IMG/VR virus record: IMGVR_UViG_3300037961_002872
Coordinates: 1 to 21,330 of that record
Strand: one strand, 5' to 3'
DNA from: a virus
DNA length: 21,330 nt
The notes below the pieces were generated by a model. That model was not told the DNA's origin. It worked only from the letters and a program-made list of their open reading frames with translations, and ran no database searches. Position numbers and translations under genes: made by a program. Shown one piece after another: positions 13,052 through 20,899 of the stretch (position 1 is the stretch's first letter; every line of letters starts with the position of its first letter).

Positions 13052-13419
13052 TACGACCACACCGTAGGACCGGGCCTGTCATCGCACCAATCTAAATGAA
13101 TAAACCGCAAAGTCCCGCGCTGATTGACGCCTACTCGCGGAACATTATGAGCAAATGCCACTTTCAGCAAGGCATGAGCTTTGTCCAATTCAACAGCCAA
13201 GTCAACAGCCTTGCCTGTAGTGTGAGCCCCAGGCGGTCTACCATTCGCTATTTTGTCAGCCTCAATTGAGTGTTTTGGGCATCTGTAGCCTGAAGATACA
13301 GGTAATGGGAAGCCTACTTCTTCACGAATATCGTTTAGCCGAGCAAGAGCTTGCTCATCAAACCGATACGTCCCGCAGCCGCACTTGCAGCGCAGCTCAT
13401 CTTCACTGAAATAACTCAC
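13048..13419 (-). CDS. M15-family peptidase endolysin
   Basis: 123 residues, ATG at 13419 overlapping the holin-like stop in ATGA. It cuts peptide stems of the host cell wall from the inside. The fold is that of M15/Hedgehog-like D-Ala-D-Ala or L-Ala-D-Glu peptidases: SSGYRCPKHS (42-51), zinc ligands His66 and Asp73 in GAHTTGKAVD (64-73), and His108 in RFIHLDW (105-111). The N-terminus has a Cys-rich CKCGCG (11-16), common in this subfamily. No signal peptide or anchor is present, so it needs a holin, and several membrane proteins precede it. Length is typical of the family. Confidence 0.9.
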   Translation of the reverse strand: MSYFSEDELRCKCGCGTYRFDEQALARLNDIREEVGFPLPVSSGYRCPKHSIEADKIANGRPPGAHTTGKAVDLAVELDKAHALLKVAFAHNVPRVGVNQRGTLRFIHLDWCDDRPGPTVWSY

Positions 13420-13610
13420 TCTTTCTTGCCTAGAAATAAACCAAATGCCCCGGTTAGCGCGCCCGTCATAACTGACACGAGAGCGGCTTGCTCTGGGTTG
13501 GGGTCAGGGAGAGACATAAACCACTCAACGGTGCGATATGTCATTGCAATCATGGCAAACATCAGCAATCTGGGGATGATGCGCCATGCGTTAAGTTGCT
13601 CTGGGGTCAT
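13416..13610 (-). CDS. Small two-helix membrane protein, holin candidate
   Basis: 64 residues, with two hydrophobic helices: IIPRLLMFAMIAMTYRTVEW (11-30) and AALVSVMTGALTGAFGLFLG (42-61), a PDPNPEQ turn between, and a basic end GKKE. This resembles short two-helix phage membrane proteins (class II holin topology). It directly precedes the endolysin and overlaps its start by 4 nt, the normal place for a holin. An alternative is an accessory lysis protein. Confidence 0.7.
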   Translation of the reverse strand: MTPEQLNAWRIIPRLLMFAMIAMTYRTVEWFMSLPDPNPEQAALVSVMTGALTGAFGLFLGKKE

Positions 13611-13981
13611 GACTTTTTGAGCTTCATCAGCTTGTCAGCGCCCTTAATCCCGAAGGAGGCGCTCACAGCCAGAAAAAGTAAGTATTGATACCAAGACGGT
13701 AAAGTATCAAGTGCATCAAAGCTATCGCGAACGCGACCAACAATAGTGGGATCATCCATGACAACAGAGTATGCCAAACAAAATAAAGGCGCTGCCAAAC
13801 AAATAGTCCAAAATTCGTCTTTCCAGCTCGACGCAGAAGCCGCCGCCATCTTAGCTTCCCAATCCGCATCATTTTGGATAACTTGGAGCTTGGCTTGGTG
13901 CTTGGCTTGCGCTTGCTCATGCTTGTTGGTGAGATAACCAGATGCAAGATTAGCTATCGGCCCTATCAATGCCTGTAGCAT
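13607..13981 (-). CDS. Phage membrane protein, possible holin or lysis accessory
   Basis: 124 residues from ATG 13981, which overlaps the previous stop in TGATG. An N-terminal Ala-rich half is helical and amphipathic (KHEQAQAKHQAKLQVIQ). Two hydrophobic spans follow, FWTICLAAPLFCLAYSVV (about 57-74) and YQYLLFLAVSASFGIKG (about 97-113), separated by an acidic stretch. The pattern of a charged helix and SSWKDE before the first span is shared, from memory, with unassigned phage membrane proteins next to lysins. Probably a lysis protein; not proven. Confidence 0.6.
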   Translation of the reverse strand: MLQALIGPIANLASGYLTNKHEQAQAKHQAKLQVIQNDADWEAKMAAASASSWKDEFWTICLAAPLFCLAYSVVMDDPTIVGRVRDSFDALDTLPSWYQYLLFLAVSASFGIKGADKLMKLKKS

Positions 13982-14163
13982 CAACGGAAACGCCTATTAA
14001 AGCGGCGATATACGTCTCGCGCTGTATCAGTCTCCCATATCCGAATTGCAGTCCAAATAATCGTTAAAACGGCGGCAATCGCTGGGAGTAAACCAGCAAG
14101 AGCGCCAACGCCTGTCGCTACCGAAACAGTATCCACTACTTGCTTTAACCCCTCATCACTCAC
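13981..14163 (-). CDS. Small single-span membrane protein
   Basis: 60 residues, GTG start at 14163 with AGAGGAT 6 nt upstream. One long hydrophobic segment, GVGALAGLLPAIAAVLTIIW, with a following AIRIWETD, spans about residues 18-44. The tail is Arg-rich (YRRFNRRFR) and would stay in the cytoplasm. Similar small Trp-Arg-ended membrane proteins accompany phage lysins. It overlaps the next gene by 1 nt and is probably coexpressed with it. Confidence 0.65.
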   Translation of the reverse strand: MSDEGLKQVVDTVSVATGVGALAGLLPAIAAVLTIIWTAIRIWETDTARDVYRRFNRRFR

Positions 14164-14178
14164 CGTTTTATCCTCTAC

Positions 14179-14661
14179 TTACTGCAACGGGTTGCTTACC
14201 GCATCCATTGCATTCCACAAGTCATCTATTTCGCGTCTAAGGCTTTGCATTCTATCATCATATTTACTGACTATATCAGCTTGACTTTCGACCGTGATAG
14301 CACTTTCTCCGGCCTGCCGCTCCGCTGTCTCTACTCGATCACGCAAATCTAGTAGCTCTCTCTGGCGCTCCATAATCTGCTCCAGATTAGCCCCTAGCTC
14401 TGCCAGCTTGCCCTGTAGCCCAGCGATGTTTTGGTCAACAAGGCGCTGCTCTACAAGACCAACGCGGTCTGTGATATCTGTAAGGTCAGGGACTTGAATA
14501 GCATTAAGGCGCTCCTCAATGCCGTCAATCCGAGCGAAAAACTGAGAAGCAGCCCATATGCCGCCGCCAATGCTAGTAGCCATAGACAGAACAATAGCGA
14601 TCCAAACACCTTTGAAGCTAGTGCCATTAACATTTAGCTCAACCCCATCTAAACCTGACAT
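14179..14661 (-). CDS. Membrane-anchored coiled-coil protein, spanin-like candidate
   Basis: 160 residues. One N-terminal membrane segment, GVWIAIVLSMATSIGGGIW (18-36), is followed by about 110 residues of Glu/Leu/Arg-rich coiled coil (VEQRLVDQ, GKLAELGANLEQIMERQREL, RVETAERQ, DDRMQSLRREIDDLWNAM). A short cytoplasmic start and a long outside coiled coil are typical of an inner-membrane spanin, and it lies among lysis genes. No lipoprotein partner is directly adjacent; the nearest lipoprotein is two genes upstream. Other phage coiled-coil membrane proteins exist, so spanin is a hypothesis. Confidence 0.6.
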   Translation of the reverse strand: MSGLDGVELNVNGTSFKGVWIAIVLSMATSIGGGIWAASQFFARIDGIEERLNAIQVPDLTDITDRVGLVEQRLVDQNIAGLQGKLAELGANLEQIMERQRELLDLRDRVETAERQAGESAITVESQADIVSKYDDRMQSLRREIDDLWNAMDAVSNPLQ

Positions 14662-14662
14662 C

Positions 14663-15514
14663 TCAACCGCCCTGACAGCTATCGACTATTGAAGGATCTT
14701 GGAAGAACGCGCATGGGTTATAAGTAGGCCCAGTCTGGTAGAACCCGCTAGTCTCACCCTCTGTCAGTATTTCTGCCGTTGTCTTAAAGTAATCGCCAAC
14801 CGATACCGCAACCGTTGCAACCACCTCGTTAAACTTCACCGTCACATCGCCTGTAGCCGCATCAAAGAACGACTCAGTAGCATCGGCATACGTTGTATCT
14901 AGCTGTGCCGCCTGCTCGTTTGCGCTGTCAATGAGCTCCGGGCTAGACGCTACCGCCATAAATGCAGCAGCAGTCTGGGTCGTTTCTTCTACGTTTGTTA
15001 GCGCATCGTTGTAAATATCTACCTCTGCGTCCTGCAGCGTAACGTCATTTGTGTTGAGGTATTCTTGCACTGCCGCAGCCTTTTCGTTGTCCCCAGCTGC
15101 TTGGGCGTCAGTGGCAATCTCATTTACCCGGACAACCTCAATCACCGCCTGCGCCGCATCTACATAAGCGTCAACCGCTACGGCAACCTGGTTCATAGCT
15201 TGATCTGACGCCTCATTGAAATATTCTTGAGCGCCAACATCTATGGGATACGTTGCTGCCTGTACTGCAGCCACCGCAGCGTTATAAGCATCTGCCTGAC
15301 CATAGCTAATCAAGCCATCAGTTACTGTGCCTACCGGAGCAATGCCGCCCGTTTGAGCGTAGGCAGCCATTCCGCCGACCGCCCTTATCCCGTAATCAAA
15401 CGTAGACCGGATTGACGCACTTGTGCTTACAAGATCATCAATCCCCGCCGCTGTTAGTGCTGGTGCGGAAACGCTCGCTAATACTAGCCCCGCTATCGAC
15501 TTCTTCAATTTCAT
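14663..15514 (-). CDS. Exported Ala/Val/Thr/Asp-rich protein of the late operon
   Basis: 283 residues from ATG 15514, with AGGTGA 6-11 nt upstream; a GTG 9 nt earlier also fits. The N-terminus, MKLKKSIAGLVLASVSAPAL, is a classical signal peptide, with cleavage expected near ALTAAG. The mature protein is Ala/Val/Thr/Asp-rich and acidic, with long low-complexity helices (ASDQAMNQVAVAVDAYVDAA). Two Cys lie near the C-terminus (NPCAFF and DSCQGG), possibly a disulfide. It overlaps the previous gene by 77 nt. Function unknown; a host-surface or virion-related exported protein is possible. Confidence 0.65.
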   Translation of the reverse strand: MKLKKSIAGLVLASVSAPALTAAGIDDLVSTSASIRSTFDYGIRAVGGMAAYAQTGGIAPVGTVTDGLISYGQADAYNAAVAAVQAATYPIDVGAQEYFNEASDQAMNQVAVAVDAYVDAAQAVIEVVRVNEIATDAQAAGDNEKAAAVQEYLNTNDVTLQDAEVDIYNDALTNVEETTQTAAAFMAVASSPELIDSANEQAAQLDTTYADATESFFDAATGDVTVKFNEVVATVAVSVGDYFKTTAEILTEGETSGFYQTGPTYNPCAFFQDPSIVDSCQGG

Positions 15515-16064
15515 CTGTTTCACCTATGTTCAACATGGCATCGTAGTAGGGCTTTCTTTTCACATAGTCCGGTATGAATACCGTGGGCAACTGGCGCATC
15601 GCCATCATTGCCGCTCGACCTACCACTAGCTTGCCATTTACCAATATTGGGCAAGGCGTCCCAGACGTAAACATCGCTGTCCAGATTTCTTTCTCTTGGC
15701 ACATGAGGCTTACTGCCGCAATGCTCATGCCCAATTCCTTGAGAGTCTTAGCGTCTTTGCGCCGATTGCATTTTTCGTCTTGCATATATTGCCCAGCGGA
15801 GATGCCAATCATCACAAACTGAGCGCCGCCTGATTTTGATTTTAGGCAAGTGTCGTTGCCGCTACTCATCAGGCTAGGAGAAATGGCGCTGTACACCGGC
15901 ATCTGACTGCTAGACCCAGCACCATTAAACGTCTTTGAATTGTTTGTTGTACTGTTGTTGGAATTAACAGTACTGTCTTGCGTGTTAGTGTTGAGGTCGC
16001 CCTGCTGATCGTTTTGCGCGTTTGCACTTACAGCCAGAAAAACAAACAGCAGGAACCACCTCAT
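15438..16064 (-). CDS. Exported four-cysteine protein of the late operon
   Basis: 208 residues, ATG at 16064, no clear ribosome site, so coupling from the preceding lipoprotein (4 nt upstream) is likely. MRWFLLFVFLAVSANAQ is a signal peptide. Then a Ser/Asn/Thr/Gln-rich low-complexity stretch (about 18-50) precedes a folded part with MPVYSAISPSLMSSGNDTC and KSGGAQFVMIGISAGQYMQD. Cys73, Cys99, Cys122 and Cys138 are the only cysteines and may form two disulfides. I recall similar secreted phage proteins with the YSAISPSL block, without assigned function. Its tail overlaps the next gene by 77 nt. Confidence 0.68.
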   Translation of the reverse strand: MRWFLLFVFLAVSANAQNDQQGDLNTNTQDSTVNSNNSTTNNSKTFNGAGSSSQMPVYSAISPSLMSSGNDTCLKSKSGGAQFVMIGISAGQYMQDEKCNRRKDAKTLKELGMSIAAVSLMCQEKEIWTAMFTSGTPCPILVNGKLVVGRAAMMAMRQLPTVFIPDYVKRKPYYDAMLNIGETDEIEEVDSGASISERFRTSTNSGGD

Positions 16065-16068
16065 AGCA

Positions 16069-16860
16069 TTAGTTGCAAGTCACTACGACTTTGCCATCAT
16101 CATCCGTTGTAATCACACAGCCCTTATTGGTCGCAGTAGCGTACTCTAGCCAATCTTGGTTGGTCGTCCAGATGCCTTCCATCCCGATTTTTCCGAGGCT
16201 GTGCAGATTCGTTAGGGCATTAGTGCCAAGCGTCACAAGGTTGGTCATGCCAGCAGTACCCATGTTGTAGGTTGCGTTTAGGCCGTCTTCAGCAGTAGCG
16301 CCAATTTGGGTAAAGCCAGCTACGGCGATCTCAGCGTTAGTATCAAATCCTTCTGTACCTAGAGTGACTGCGCCATCAATACCAGCAGTACCTAGCGTTA
16401 CCATGCCGTCAATCCACGGCGTGAAGTCTACGTTTGATGCCGCCTCACCCATGCTGACAAATGAACCGTAGAGCGCCTGCTGCGTAGTTGCATCAGCACT
16501 GATACGAGCAAGATCAACCTCTGCCGAGTACCGAGCCATTGTCTTGGTTGAGTCTGCCTGCATCCACATCATGCCCAAATTACTGATCGGGGCAGCTAGT
16601 ATGCTTGCCCATTGGATTGCCTGAGACTGCTGGGGAATAGGCTGTACAACAGGTGTCTGTGTCATGGCTAGAGCCATAACCGCAGCACTAGCCGCTTGTC
16701 CATCGCCTGCCGCCGCAATAGCCGACAACGCATCGAATTTTGCCTGCGCTGCTCTGGCGTTAGCTTCAGCACTTTTTTGTACCGCTTCGTAGTATTGAGT
16801 AGTAGTTGACGCACACCCAACCAAGCCCAATAACGCTACCGCACAAATCAAATTTTTCAT
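16069..16860 (-). CDS. Lipoprotein with an 11-residue repeat
   Basis: 263 residues, ATG at 16860 with GGAAGGA 8 nt upstream. MKNLICAVALLGLVGC is a lipoprotein signal with lipobox LVGC and acylated Cys16; Ala17-Ser18 next to it suggests transport on to the outer membrane. An Ala-rich helical region (about 20-65) and a Pro/Gln link (68-80) follow. Residues 151-238 consist of eight tandem 11-residue units such as DGMVTLGTAGI, DGAVTLGTEGF and TNLVTLGTNAL. The C-terminus has Cys248 and Cys262. Possible roles are outer-membrane spanin partner or virion/host-surface protein; length is much greater than typical spanin lipoproteins. Confidence 0.72.
   Translation of the reverse strand: MKNLICAVALLGLVGCASTTTQYYEAVQKSAEANARAAQAKFDALSAIAAAGDGQAASAAVMALAMTQTPVVQPIPQQSQAIQWASILAAPISNLGMMWMQADSTKTMARYSAEVDLARISADATTQQALYGSFVSMGEAASNVDFTPWIDGMVTLGTAGIDGAVTLGTEGFDTNAEIAVAGFTQIGATAEDGLNATYNMGTAGMTNLVTLGTNALTNLHSLGKIGMEGIWTTNQDWLEYATATNKGCVITTDDDGKVVVTCN
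16147..16410 (-). repeat. Eight tandem 33-nt units encoding 11-residue repeats
   Basis: Lipoprotein residues 151-238 fall into eight 11-residue units in strict register: DGMVTLGTAGI, DGAVTLGTEGF, DTNAEIAVAGF, TQIGATAEDGL, NATYNMGTAGM, TNLVTLGTNAL, TNLHSLGKIGM, EGIWTTNQDWL. Most have a TLGT or related core and seven of eight end in Gly or Ala plus a hydrophobic residue. The unit just before (140-150) may be a degenerate ninth. Confidence 0.7.
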
Positions 16861-16861
16861 G

Positions 16862-17230
16862 TCAAATGTCCTTCCCTAAACTAAAGGTGAAAGGCTTATA
16901 ACCTTTCTTGTCCAGCACCCGTTGCCAGCCTTTACGGCCCGCAACACTCATCCCAGTACAGCCGCTTAACTTTGCATAGTGTACCGCCGATTCATCCATA
17001 TCAACAATAGTGTCCATATTTCCGCCCGCTAGGAAGATATGTAACACTTTTTTGCGCGGGTAACATATGATCTCAGTTACAGCGCAGGCATCGTCAGCAG
17101 GCCAAAACTGCATTAAGCCTTTTTTTACGCCATCTACGATGTCTTCAAATATGTGGGTGTTGCCCCCTCTGTCTAATGCCGCCTCAATCCACGGTTTACA
17201 GCGGTCTAGCTCTTTATCTAAATCCTCCAT
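16862..17230 (-). CDS. Conserved phage protein, GNAT-fold-like
   Basis: 122 residues, ATG at 17230 behind AAGGAG. Pattern: RCKPWIEAALDRGGNTHIFE, MQFWPADDACAVTEIICYPR, KVLHIFLAGGNMDTIVDMDE, GCTGMSVAGRKGWQRVLDKK, GYKPFTFSLGK. I associate this layout with a roughly 120-residue protein found next to tail genes in many podovirus-like phages. The strand-turn around VLHIFLAGG and the closing GRKGWQRVLDKKGYKPF recall the core and end of GNAT acetyltransferases, but catalytic residues are not evident and the substrate is unknown. It could have become a structural or chaperone-like protein. Confidence 0.65.
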   Translation of the reverse strand: MEDLDKELDRCKPWIEAALDRGGNTHIFEDIVDGVKKGLMQFWPADDACAVTEIICYPRKKVLHIFLAGGNMDTIVDMDESAVHYAKLSGCTGMSVAGRKGWQRVLDKKGYKPFTFSLGKDI

Positions 17231-17241
17231 TTACGCACTCC

Positions 17242-17535
17242 TTACGGTTGAACTTTAACAAAACCGTTTGAATCAACGTAAAGCGCCCCCGATACAGATG
17301 TGCTGCTCGGCAAGCTGTTACCTTTAGACATTAAAACTTGCACAAATTCGTTACCAACGGAAACAACCAGATAGCCATTGCTTGCGTCATACAGCAAAAT
17401 GCCGTTTTCAGTTGCCACATCGGACGTTTGCTTTTGCGATATCAGCGCCCTGACCCGGGTTAGGTAATCGTTTAGATCCTCCGCCCATAAATGCGGTGTC
17501 TCTCTGGAGTACGGTGGTGGTAACTCTCTGCTCAC
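17242..17535 (-). CDS. Hypothetical small tail-region protein
   Basis: 97 residues, GTG start at 17535 in a GTGA overlap with the nozzle gene's stop. Residues 1-40 (SRELPPPYSRETPHLWAEDL, NDYLTRVRALISQK) look like a tail-attachment peptide, followed by a compact beta domain (NGILLYDASNGYLVVSVGNE, SGALYVDSNGFVKVQP). I recall short phage proteins with the same PPPYSRETPHLWAEDLxxYL start downstream of nozzle genes. It may attach a fibre or cap; function not established. Confidence 0.6.
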   Translation of the reverse strand: MSRELPPPYSRETPHLWAEDLNDYLTRVRALISQKQTSDVATENGILLYDASNGYLVVSVGNEFVQVLMSKGNSLPSSTSVSGALYVDSNGFVKVQP

Positions 17536-19436
17536 CGCCTTCCTCCGCCGCTGATACGCAACCGGACATCACCTACACGCCAGTTAGCCTCTGCATCGCC
17601 GTCAATCCGAACCCTAACTTGCCTGCCCGTCATCCTAACGCTTGTCGGGTTTGTTGGGTCAAACGGGCCATGCTCAGTCTCGCTCCCGTTAGGGTAGAAA
17701 CGAGTTTTAAATTTAACGCTGACCTCGCCCTGCGTATCCTCTTCTGGGATCATCTCCGTAATACGCATAACCGTGTCACCGTCAGCAATGTTTACGGGGC
17801 CACTTTCAACAAATACCGCGCTACCCTCATGACCATATCCTGACTCATGGCGATATACCGCGCCATCTGTACCAATCCACATCGGGTCCAAGAACACACC
17901 AGAATCTACGCCAGTGCAGCGCCCAAGATCGCCCACAAGCCAATGGTTTTCGTTGTAGTCGTAAGCAACGTACCGGGTGTTTTCGCTTTGGCCTTCGCCA
18001 GGGTAAAACCACCAAACCTCGTTAAATTTCTGATTAGCAACACAGAATCCGTGGCTAATTCGGTCTCGGTTCATCTCGGTAAATACCTTGTCATGCACCT
18101 CGCATGGAAGAACTCGAGCCGTTGAACCGTCATATACAAAGAAGTTGCGTTCACCCATCCAGAAGGCTGTCGGGCCTACAGAAGCCAGCATATTGCGACC
18201 AACTAAGCCGCACGAGTTGCCGATTTTCTGAAACCCAAACACCGTAGGTGGCCCCTGATACGTTGCGACCCACGCATCTATATCTGTACAGATCAGGGTT
18301 CTACCTCGCACCCTTGCCCCTGCAACAATCTCGCCTGATGTCTGTAGCTCAAGGTCGCCAGCCTCGTTAGTAACCGCTGGCTGCCACTCGTACAGGTTTT
18401 CACGGTCACACCACTGCACCTTCCGAGTGTTGCCGCCTGCGCCAAGGCAGAATACAAATCTTTCAGCGGTAACAACTATCGCTTTGTTTGATGTTGGCAC
18501 TTCGCTAGAAACGGACACTGATGAGTTAGCAGAAACAAGTGTTGCAACCGTTGTCGTAGGACTTGCCGCAAATGCCGACACATCCAACTCATACAAGTTG
18601 CCGTCTGCATCAGACAGCGCAACCAAGTCTTCACCCCAGTTGTCTAGCGTCCAATTAGTAGCCGCTGCGACCGTGTAGTTTCTTTCTCTGGGTACGCCAT
18701 AAGCGCCAGAGCCATAGTTTTTACCACCGTAACCAAGGTTTTCAGTCGCTTGTGCAATGCCCGCACTGAACCCTGCCGGGGTGATGTCGTAGACAACATC
18801 GTTGCCGTCTATCATCGCTAAACGGTTGTATGACCCAGCAGCAAGGTATGGCGATCCATTATTTGACGCCCATGCGTGTGAGCCTCTGGACTGCCTGTTG
18901 GCTTGGCGTACCGTTATCTCAGTGAGCGTAATCGTGTCTGTCTCTCCGCCCGTAGCAGAGTCAAGCGTAATAACTAGATTGGTGTTTGAAAGCGATCCGC
19001 CAGTGGTGATCGAAAACGAACTACGGCCTGTTGTCGTAATGTTTGTGCTGGATGCCACCCCGCCAAGGGTGATCGTTGCTGACGCCCCTGTAGACACCGC
19101 TGTTACGTTTACATCTACGACATAGCTGGTTGAGACCGCCAGCACACTCGACAAGCTCTGCGTGATGCTCGCCGCTGTGCCTGCCGTATTGCTCAACTGC
19201 AGCGTGTCAATATCTGCATTGTAGTTGGTGTTAGATAGCGTCCACTTTGACGAATCTTCTAGGTGCGGGTCATTGCTAATCGTTTCAATGTTTGCCGACT
19301 GCACCCAGCCGCCTACTGGCTGCGGAGCGTTGTTAGTCCAGCGCACAAGGCTAGAGTCAAGCCAGCGCCCCTTAGAGTCTAAGTCTACGCCGTGACTATA
19401 AACGCCTGCGGGAATGTCCAGCTTGAATAGGGGCAT
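17532..19436 (-). CDS. Tail nozzle/stabilisation-like protein with an inserted domain
   Basis: 634 residues, ATG at 19436 overlapping the previous stop by 1 nt. Residues 1-48 (LDIPAGVYSHGVDLDSKGRW, LDSSLVRWTNNAPQPVGGW) and 184-634 carry the beta-propeller-like pattern of podovirus tail-nozzle and head-completion proteins: repeats such as GSPYLAAGSYNRLAMI, GVPRERNYTVAAATNWTLDN, GEDLVALSDADGNLYELD, RTLICTDIDAWVATYQGP and MGERNFFVYDGST. Residues about 55-180 form a separate Thr/Ser-rich beta-sandwich-like domain (SKWTLSNTNYNADIDTLQLS to TDTITLTEITV). It would sit at the tail tip or below the portal. The C-terminal segment ends in an Arg/Gly-rich GDVRLRISGGGRR. Confidence 0.75.
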   Translation of the reverse strand: MPLFKLDIPAGVYSHGVDLDSKGRWLDSSLVRWTNNAPQPVGGWVQSANIETISNDPHLEDSSKWTLSNTNYNADIDTLQLSNTAGTAASITQSLSSVLAVSTSYVVDVNVTAVSTGASATITLGGVASSTNITTTGRSSFSITTGGSLSNTNLVITLDSATGGETDTITLTEITVRQANRQSRGSHAWASNNGSPYLAAGSYNRLAMIDGNDVVYDITPAGFSAGIAQATENLGYGGKNYGSGAYGVPRERNYTVAAATNWTLDNWGEDLVALSDADGNLYELDVSAFAASPTTTVATLVSANSSVSVSSEVPTSNKAIVVTAERFVFCLGAGGNTRKVQWCDRENLYEWQPAVTNEAGDLELQTSGEIVAGARVRGRTLICTDIDAWVATYQGPPTVFGFQKIGNSCGLVGRNMLASVGPTAFWMGERNFFVYDGSTARVLPCEVHDKVFTEMNRDRISHGFCVANQKFNEVWWFYPGEGQSENTRYVAYDYNENHWLVGDLGRCTGVDSGVFLDPMWIGTDGAVYRHESGYGHEGSAVFVESGPVNIADGDTVMRITEMIPEEDTQGEVSVKFKTRFYPNGSETEHGPFDPTNPTSVRMTGRQVRVRIDGDAEANWRVGDVRLRISGGGRR

Positions 19437-19942
19437 TAAGATGTATACCCAATAAATGAACCGTAAAGAGTGCCGCCCACATTCCAGATTTGAATCCAGT
19501 TTGTAGCACCCACCTCAAGCTCTGGGGCAGACCCAAACAGCCACTCCATAGTGGGCCATGTGATGTCGTCAGTAGAGCCAACAGAGGTAAAACGCAGGGT
19601 TACGAACTCGCCAGATGCAAGGCTTGAGGTGATAGTTACGTCACCCGCCATCGCGCACGTTTGGACCGTCCCGTTAGCTGGGTCAACATTCTGAGTGCCT
19701 GATGTGCCTAACGCATGGACTTGCTCAGTAATCTTGCCATCTACGTCAAGCGCGGCGACCTGATTTAGCGTCATGCCTGATGTGGTATAGCTGTTGAGGT
19801 TTAGTACAGTCCCACCGCCGCCACCCCCAGCATTCAGCAGAGTGTCCAAAGATGTCCAGTTATTGTTGAGTTTTGTACCCCACGCATCGGAGTCGCCACC
19901 GATTGCGGGAAGGTTAAAACTGAAATTTGTAGTAGTAGTCAT
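19436..19942 (-). CDS. Small phage tail-fibre protein
   Basis: 168 residues, ATG at 19942. The N-terminus NFSFNLPAIGGDSDAWGTKL then NNNWTSLDTLL is a common attachment segment of short phage tail fibres. A hexaglycine (GGGGGG, residues 40-45) links it to a beta-rich body containing LNQVAALDVDGKITEQVHAL, LASGEFVTLRFTSVGS and IQIWNVGGTLYGSFIG. It lies between the glycine-rich adhesin and the nozzle gene in the late operon, so it probably forms part of the receptor-binding tail apparatus. Confidence 0.75.
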   Translation of the reverse strand: MTTTTNFSFNLPAIGGDSDAWGTKLNNNWTSLDTLLNAGGGGGGTVLNLNSYTTSGMTLNQVAALDVDGKITEQVHALGTSGTQNVDPANGTVQTCAMAGDVTITSSLASGEFVTLRFTSVGSTDDITWPTMEWLFGSAPELEVGATNWIQIWNVGGTLYGSFIGYTS

Positions 19943-19987
19943 AGCTGCTCTCGCTCTTAATCCCTATATTTTACTACGGCTAATAAA

Positions 19988-20899
19988 TTATTTTGCCACT
20001 TTCGTTGACGGGTAACGCCTTGATCTTCCGGGCCACACAATCCTTACCGCGCCTTCTTTGCCAGAATATCCGTAAAATCCGGCACCAATCGAATTAGCCC
20101 CTGCTGGGGTTGGACCGCCGCCGCCATATTCCTGATCATCTTGTCCTGAGTCTGTGCCTTGGTCATGCGACCCTGGGCTGCCATCGTTCTCTCGGATCGT
20201 ATTTTCTGACGTATTTGCAGTGTCATAAATACCACCAGCGCCGGAAGTACCCTGACCATATAGACTCACACCGCCGCCATAGCCCCCTTGTCTTCTAAAA
20301 GGGCTGAAGCTGCCACTAAGCCATTTTCCACCAGCGCCGCCACCGCCACCACCGCCTGACCCAGCGGAGCCGTTCCCTGTTGCGCCGTTACCGCCATTTC
20401 CAGCATAGCCAGCAGCACCGCCACCACCGGGGCCAGCAGAGCTAAATCTGCCATTGGCCCCAGAAGCGCCGCTTCCGCCTGCATATGATCCCTTTCTGGA
20501 AACTTCCGCCGCCAAAATGGTAGTGTCGCTGTTTGTGTTGTCGCCGCCTGCACCGCCTTTTGCTTGTATTAAAGTCGTGCCGCTGCGGGATATTGATGAC
20601 GCGCCGCCGTTACCCCCTGCGTCGTTAACCCCGCCAAAGTTGTATGCCCCGGCTGACCCACCATCACCAACGACTACGGTAAGCTGCTGTCCCGGGCTAA
20701 CTTTTATCGTCCCGTAGGCTAACGAGCCTCCGTCTCCAGCTTCACAGAGATAGTTGCTAGAGCCGCCGCCACCGCCGCCAATACAAACACACGCTATATA
20801 CTCAACATTATCTGGAACAGTAAACGTGTGGGTTCCCGGGCTGAATATCTGCTCCCCTTTTGCGGGCAGACCCTTGGCTTTCACCATTGCTCTAAACAT
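19988..20899 (-). CDS. Glycine-rich adhesin-like tail protein
   Basis: 303 residues, ATG at 20899 in a TAATG overlap. Residues 17-45 (EQIFSPGTHTFTVPDNVEYI, ACVCIGGGGGG) form the usual start of glycine-rich phage domains. From about 40 to 275 there are many Gly runs (GGGGAAGYAGNGGNGATGNG, GSGGGGGGGAGG, YGGGGPTP) with short variable inserts, as in gp38-type adhesins where polyglycine helices display receptor-contact loops. The end, YSGKEGAVRIVWPG, is the typical closing motif. A role in host recognition is inferred. The variable inserts (about residues 120-145 and 235-260) would be the contact loops. Confidence 0.82.
   Translation of the reverse strand: MFRAMVKAKGLPAKGEQIFSPGTHTFTVPDNVEYIACVCIGGGGGGSSNYLCEAGDGGSLAYGTIKVSPGQQLTVVVGDGGSAGAYNFGGVNDAGGNGGASSISRSGTTLIQAKGGAGGDNTNSDTTILAAEVSRKGSYAGGSGASGANGRFSSAGPGGGGAAGYAGNGGNGATGNGSAGSGGGGGGGAGGKWLSGSFSPFRRQGGYGGGVSLYGQGTSGAGGIYDTANTSENTIRENDGSPGSHDQGTDSGQDDQEYGGGGPTPAGANSIGAGFYGYSGKEGAVRIVWPGRSRRYPSTKVAK

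Noticed and set aside
19988-20899. Diversity-generating retroelement acting on the glycine-rich adhesin
   Set aside because: No reverse transcriptase, template repeat or A-rich variable repeat was seen in the window; the Gly-rich DNA similarity is low-complexity coding.
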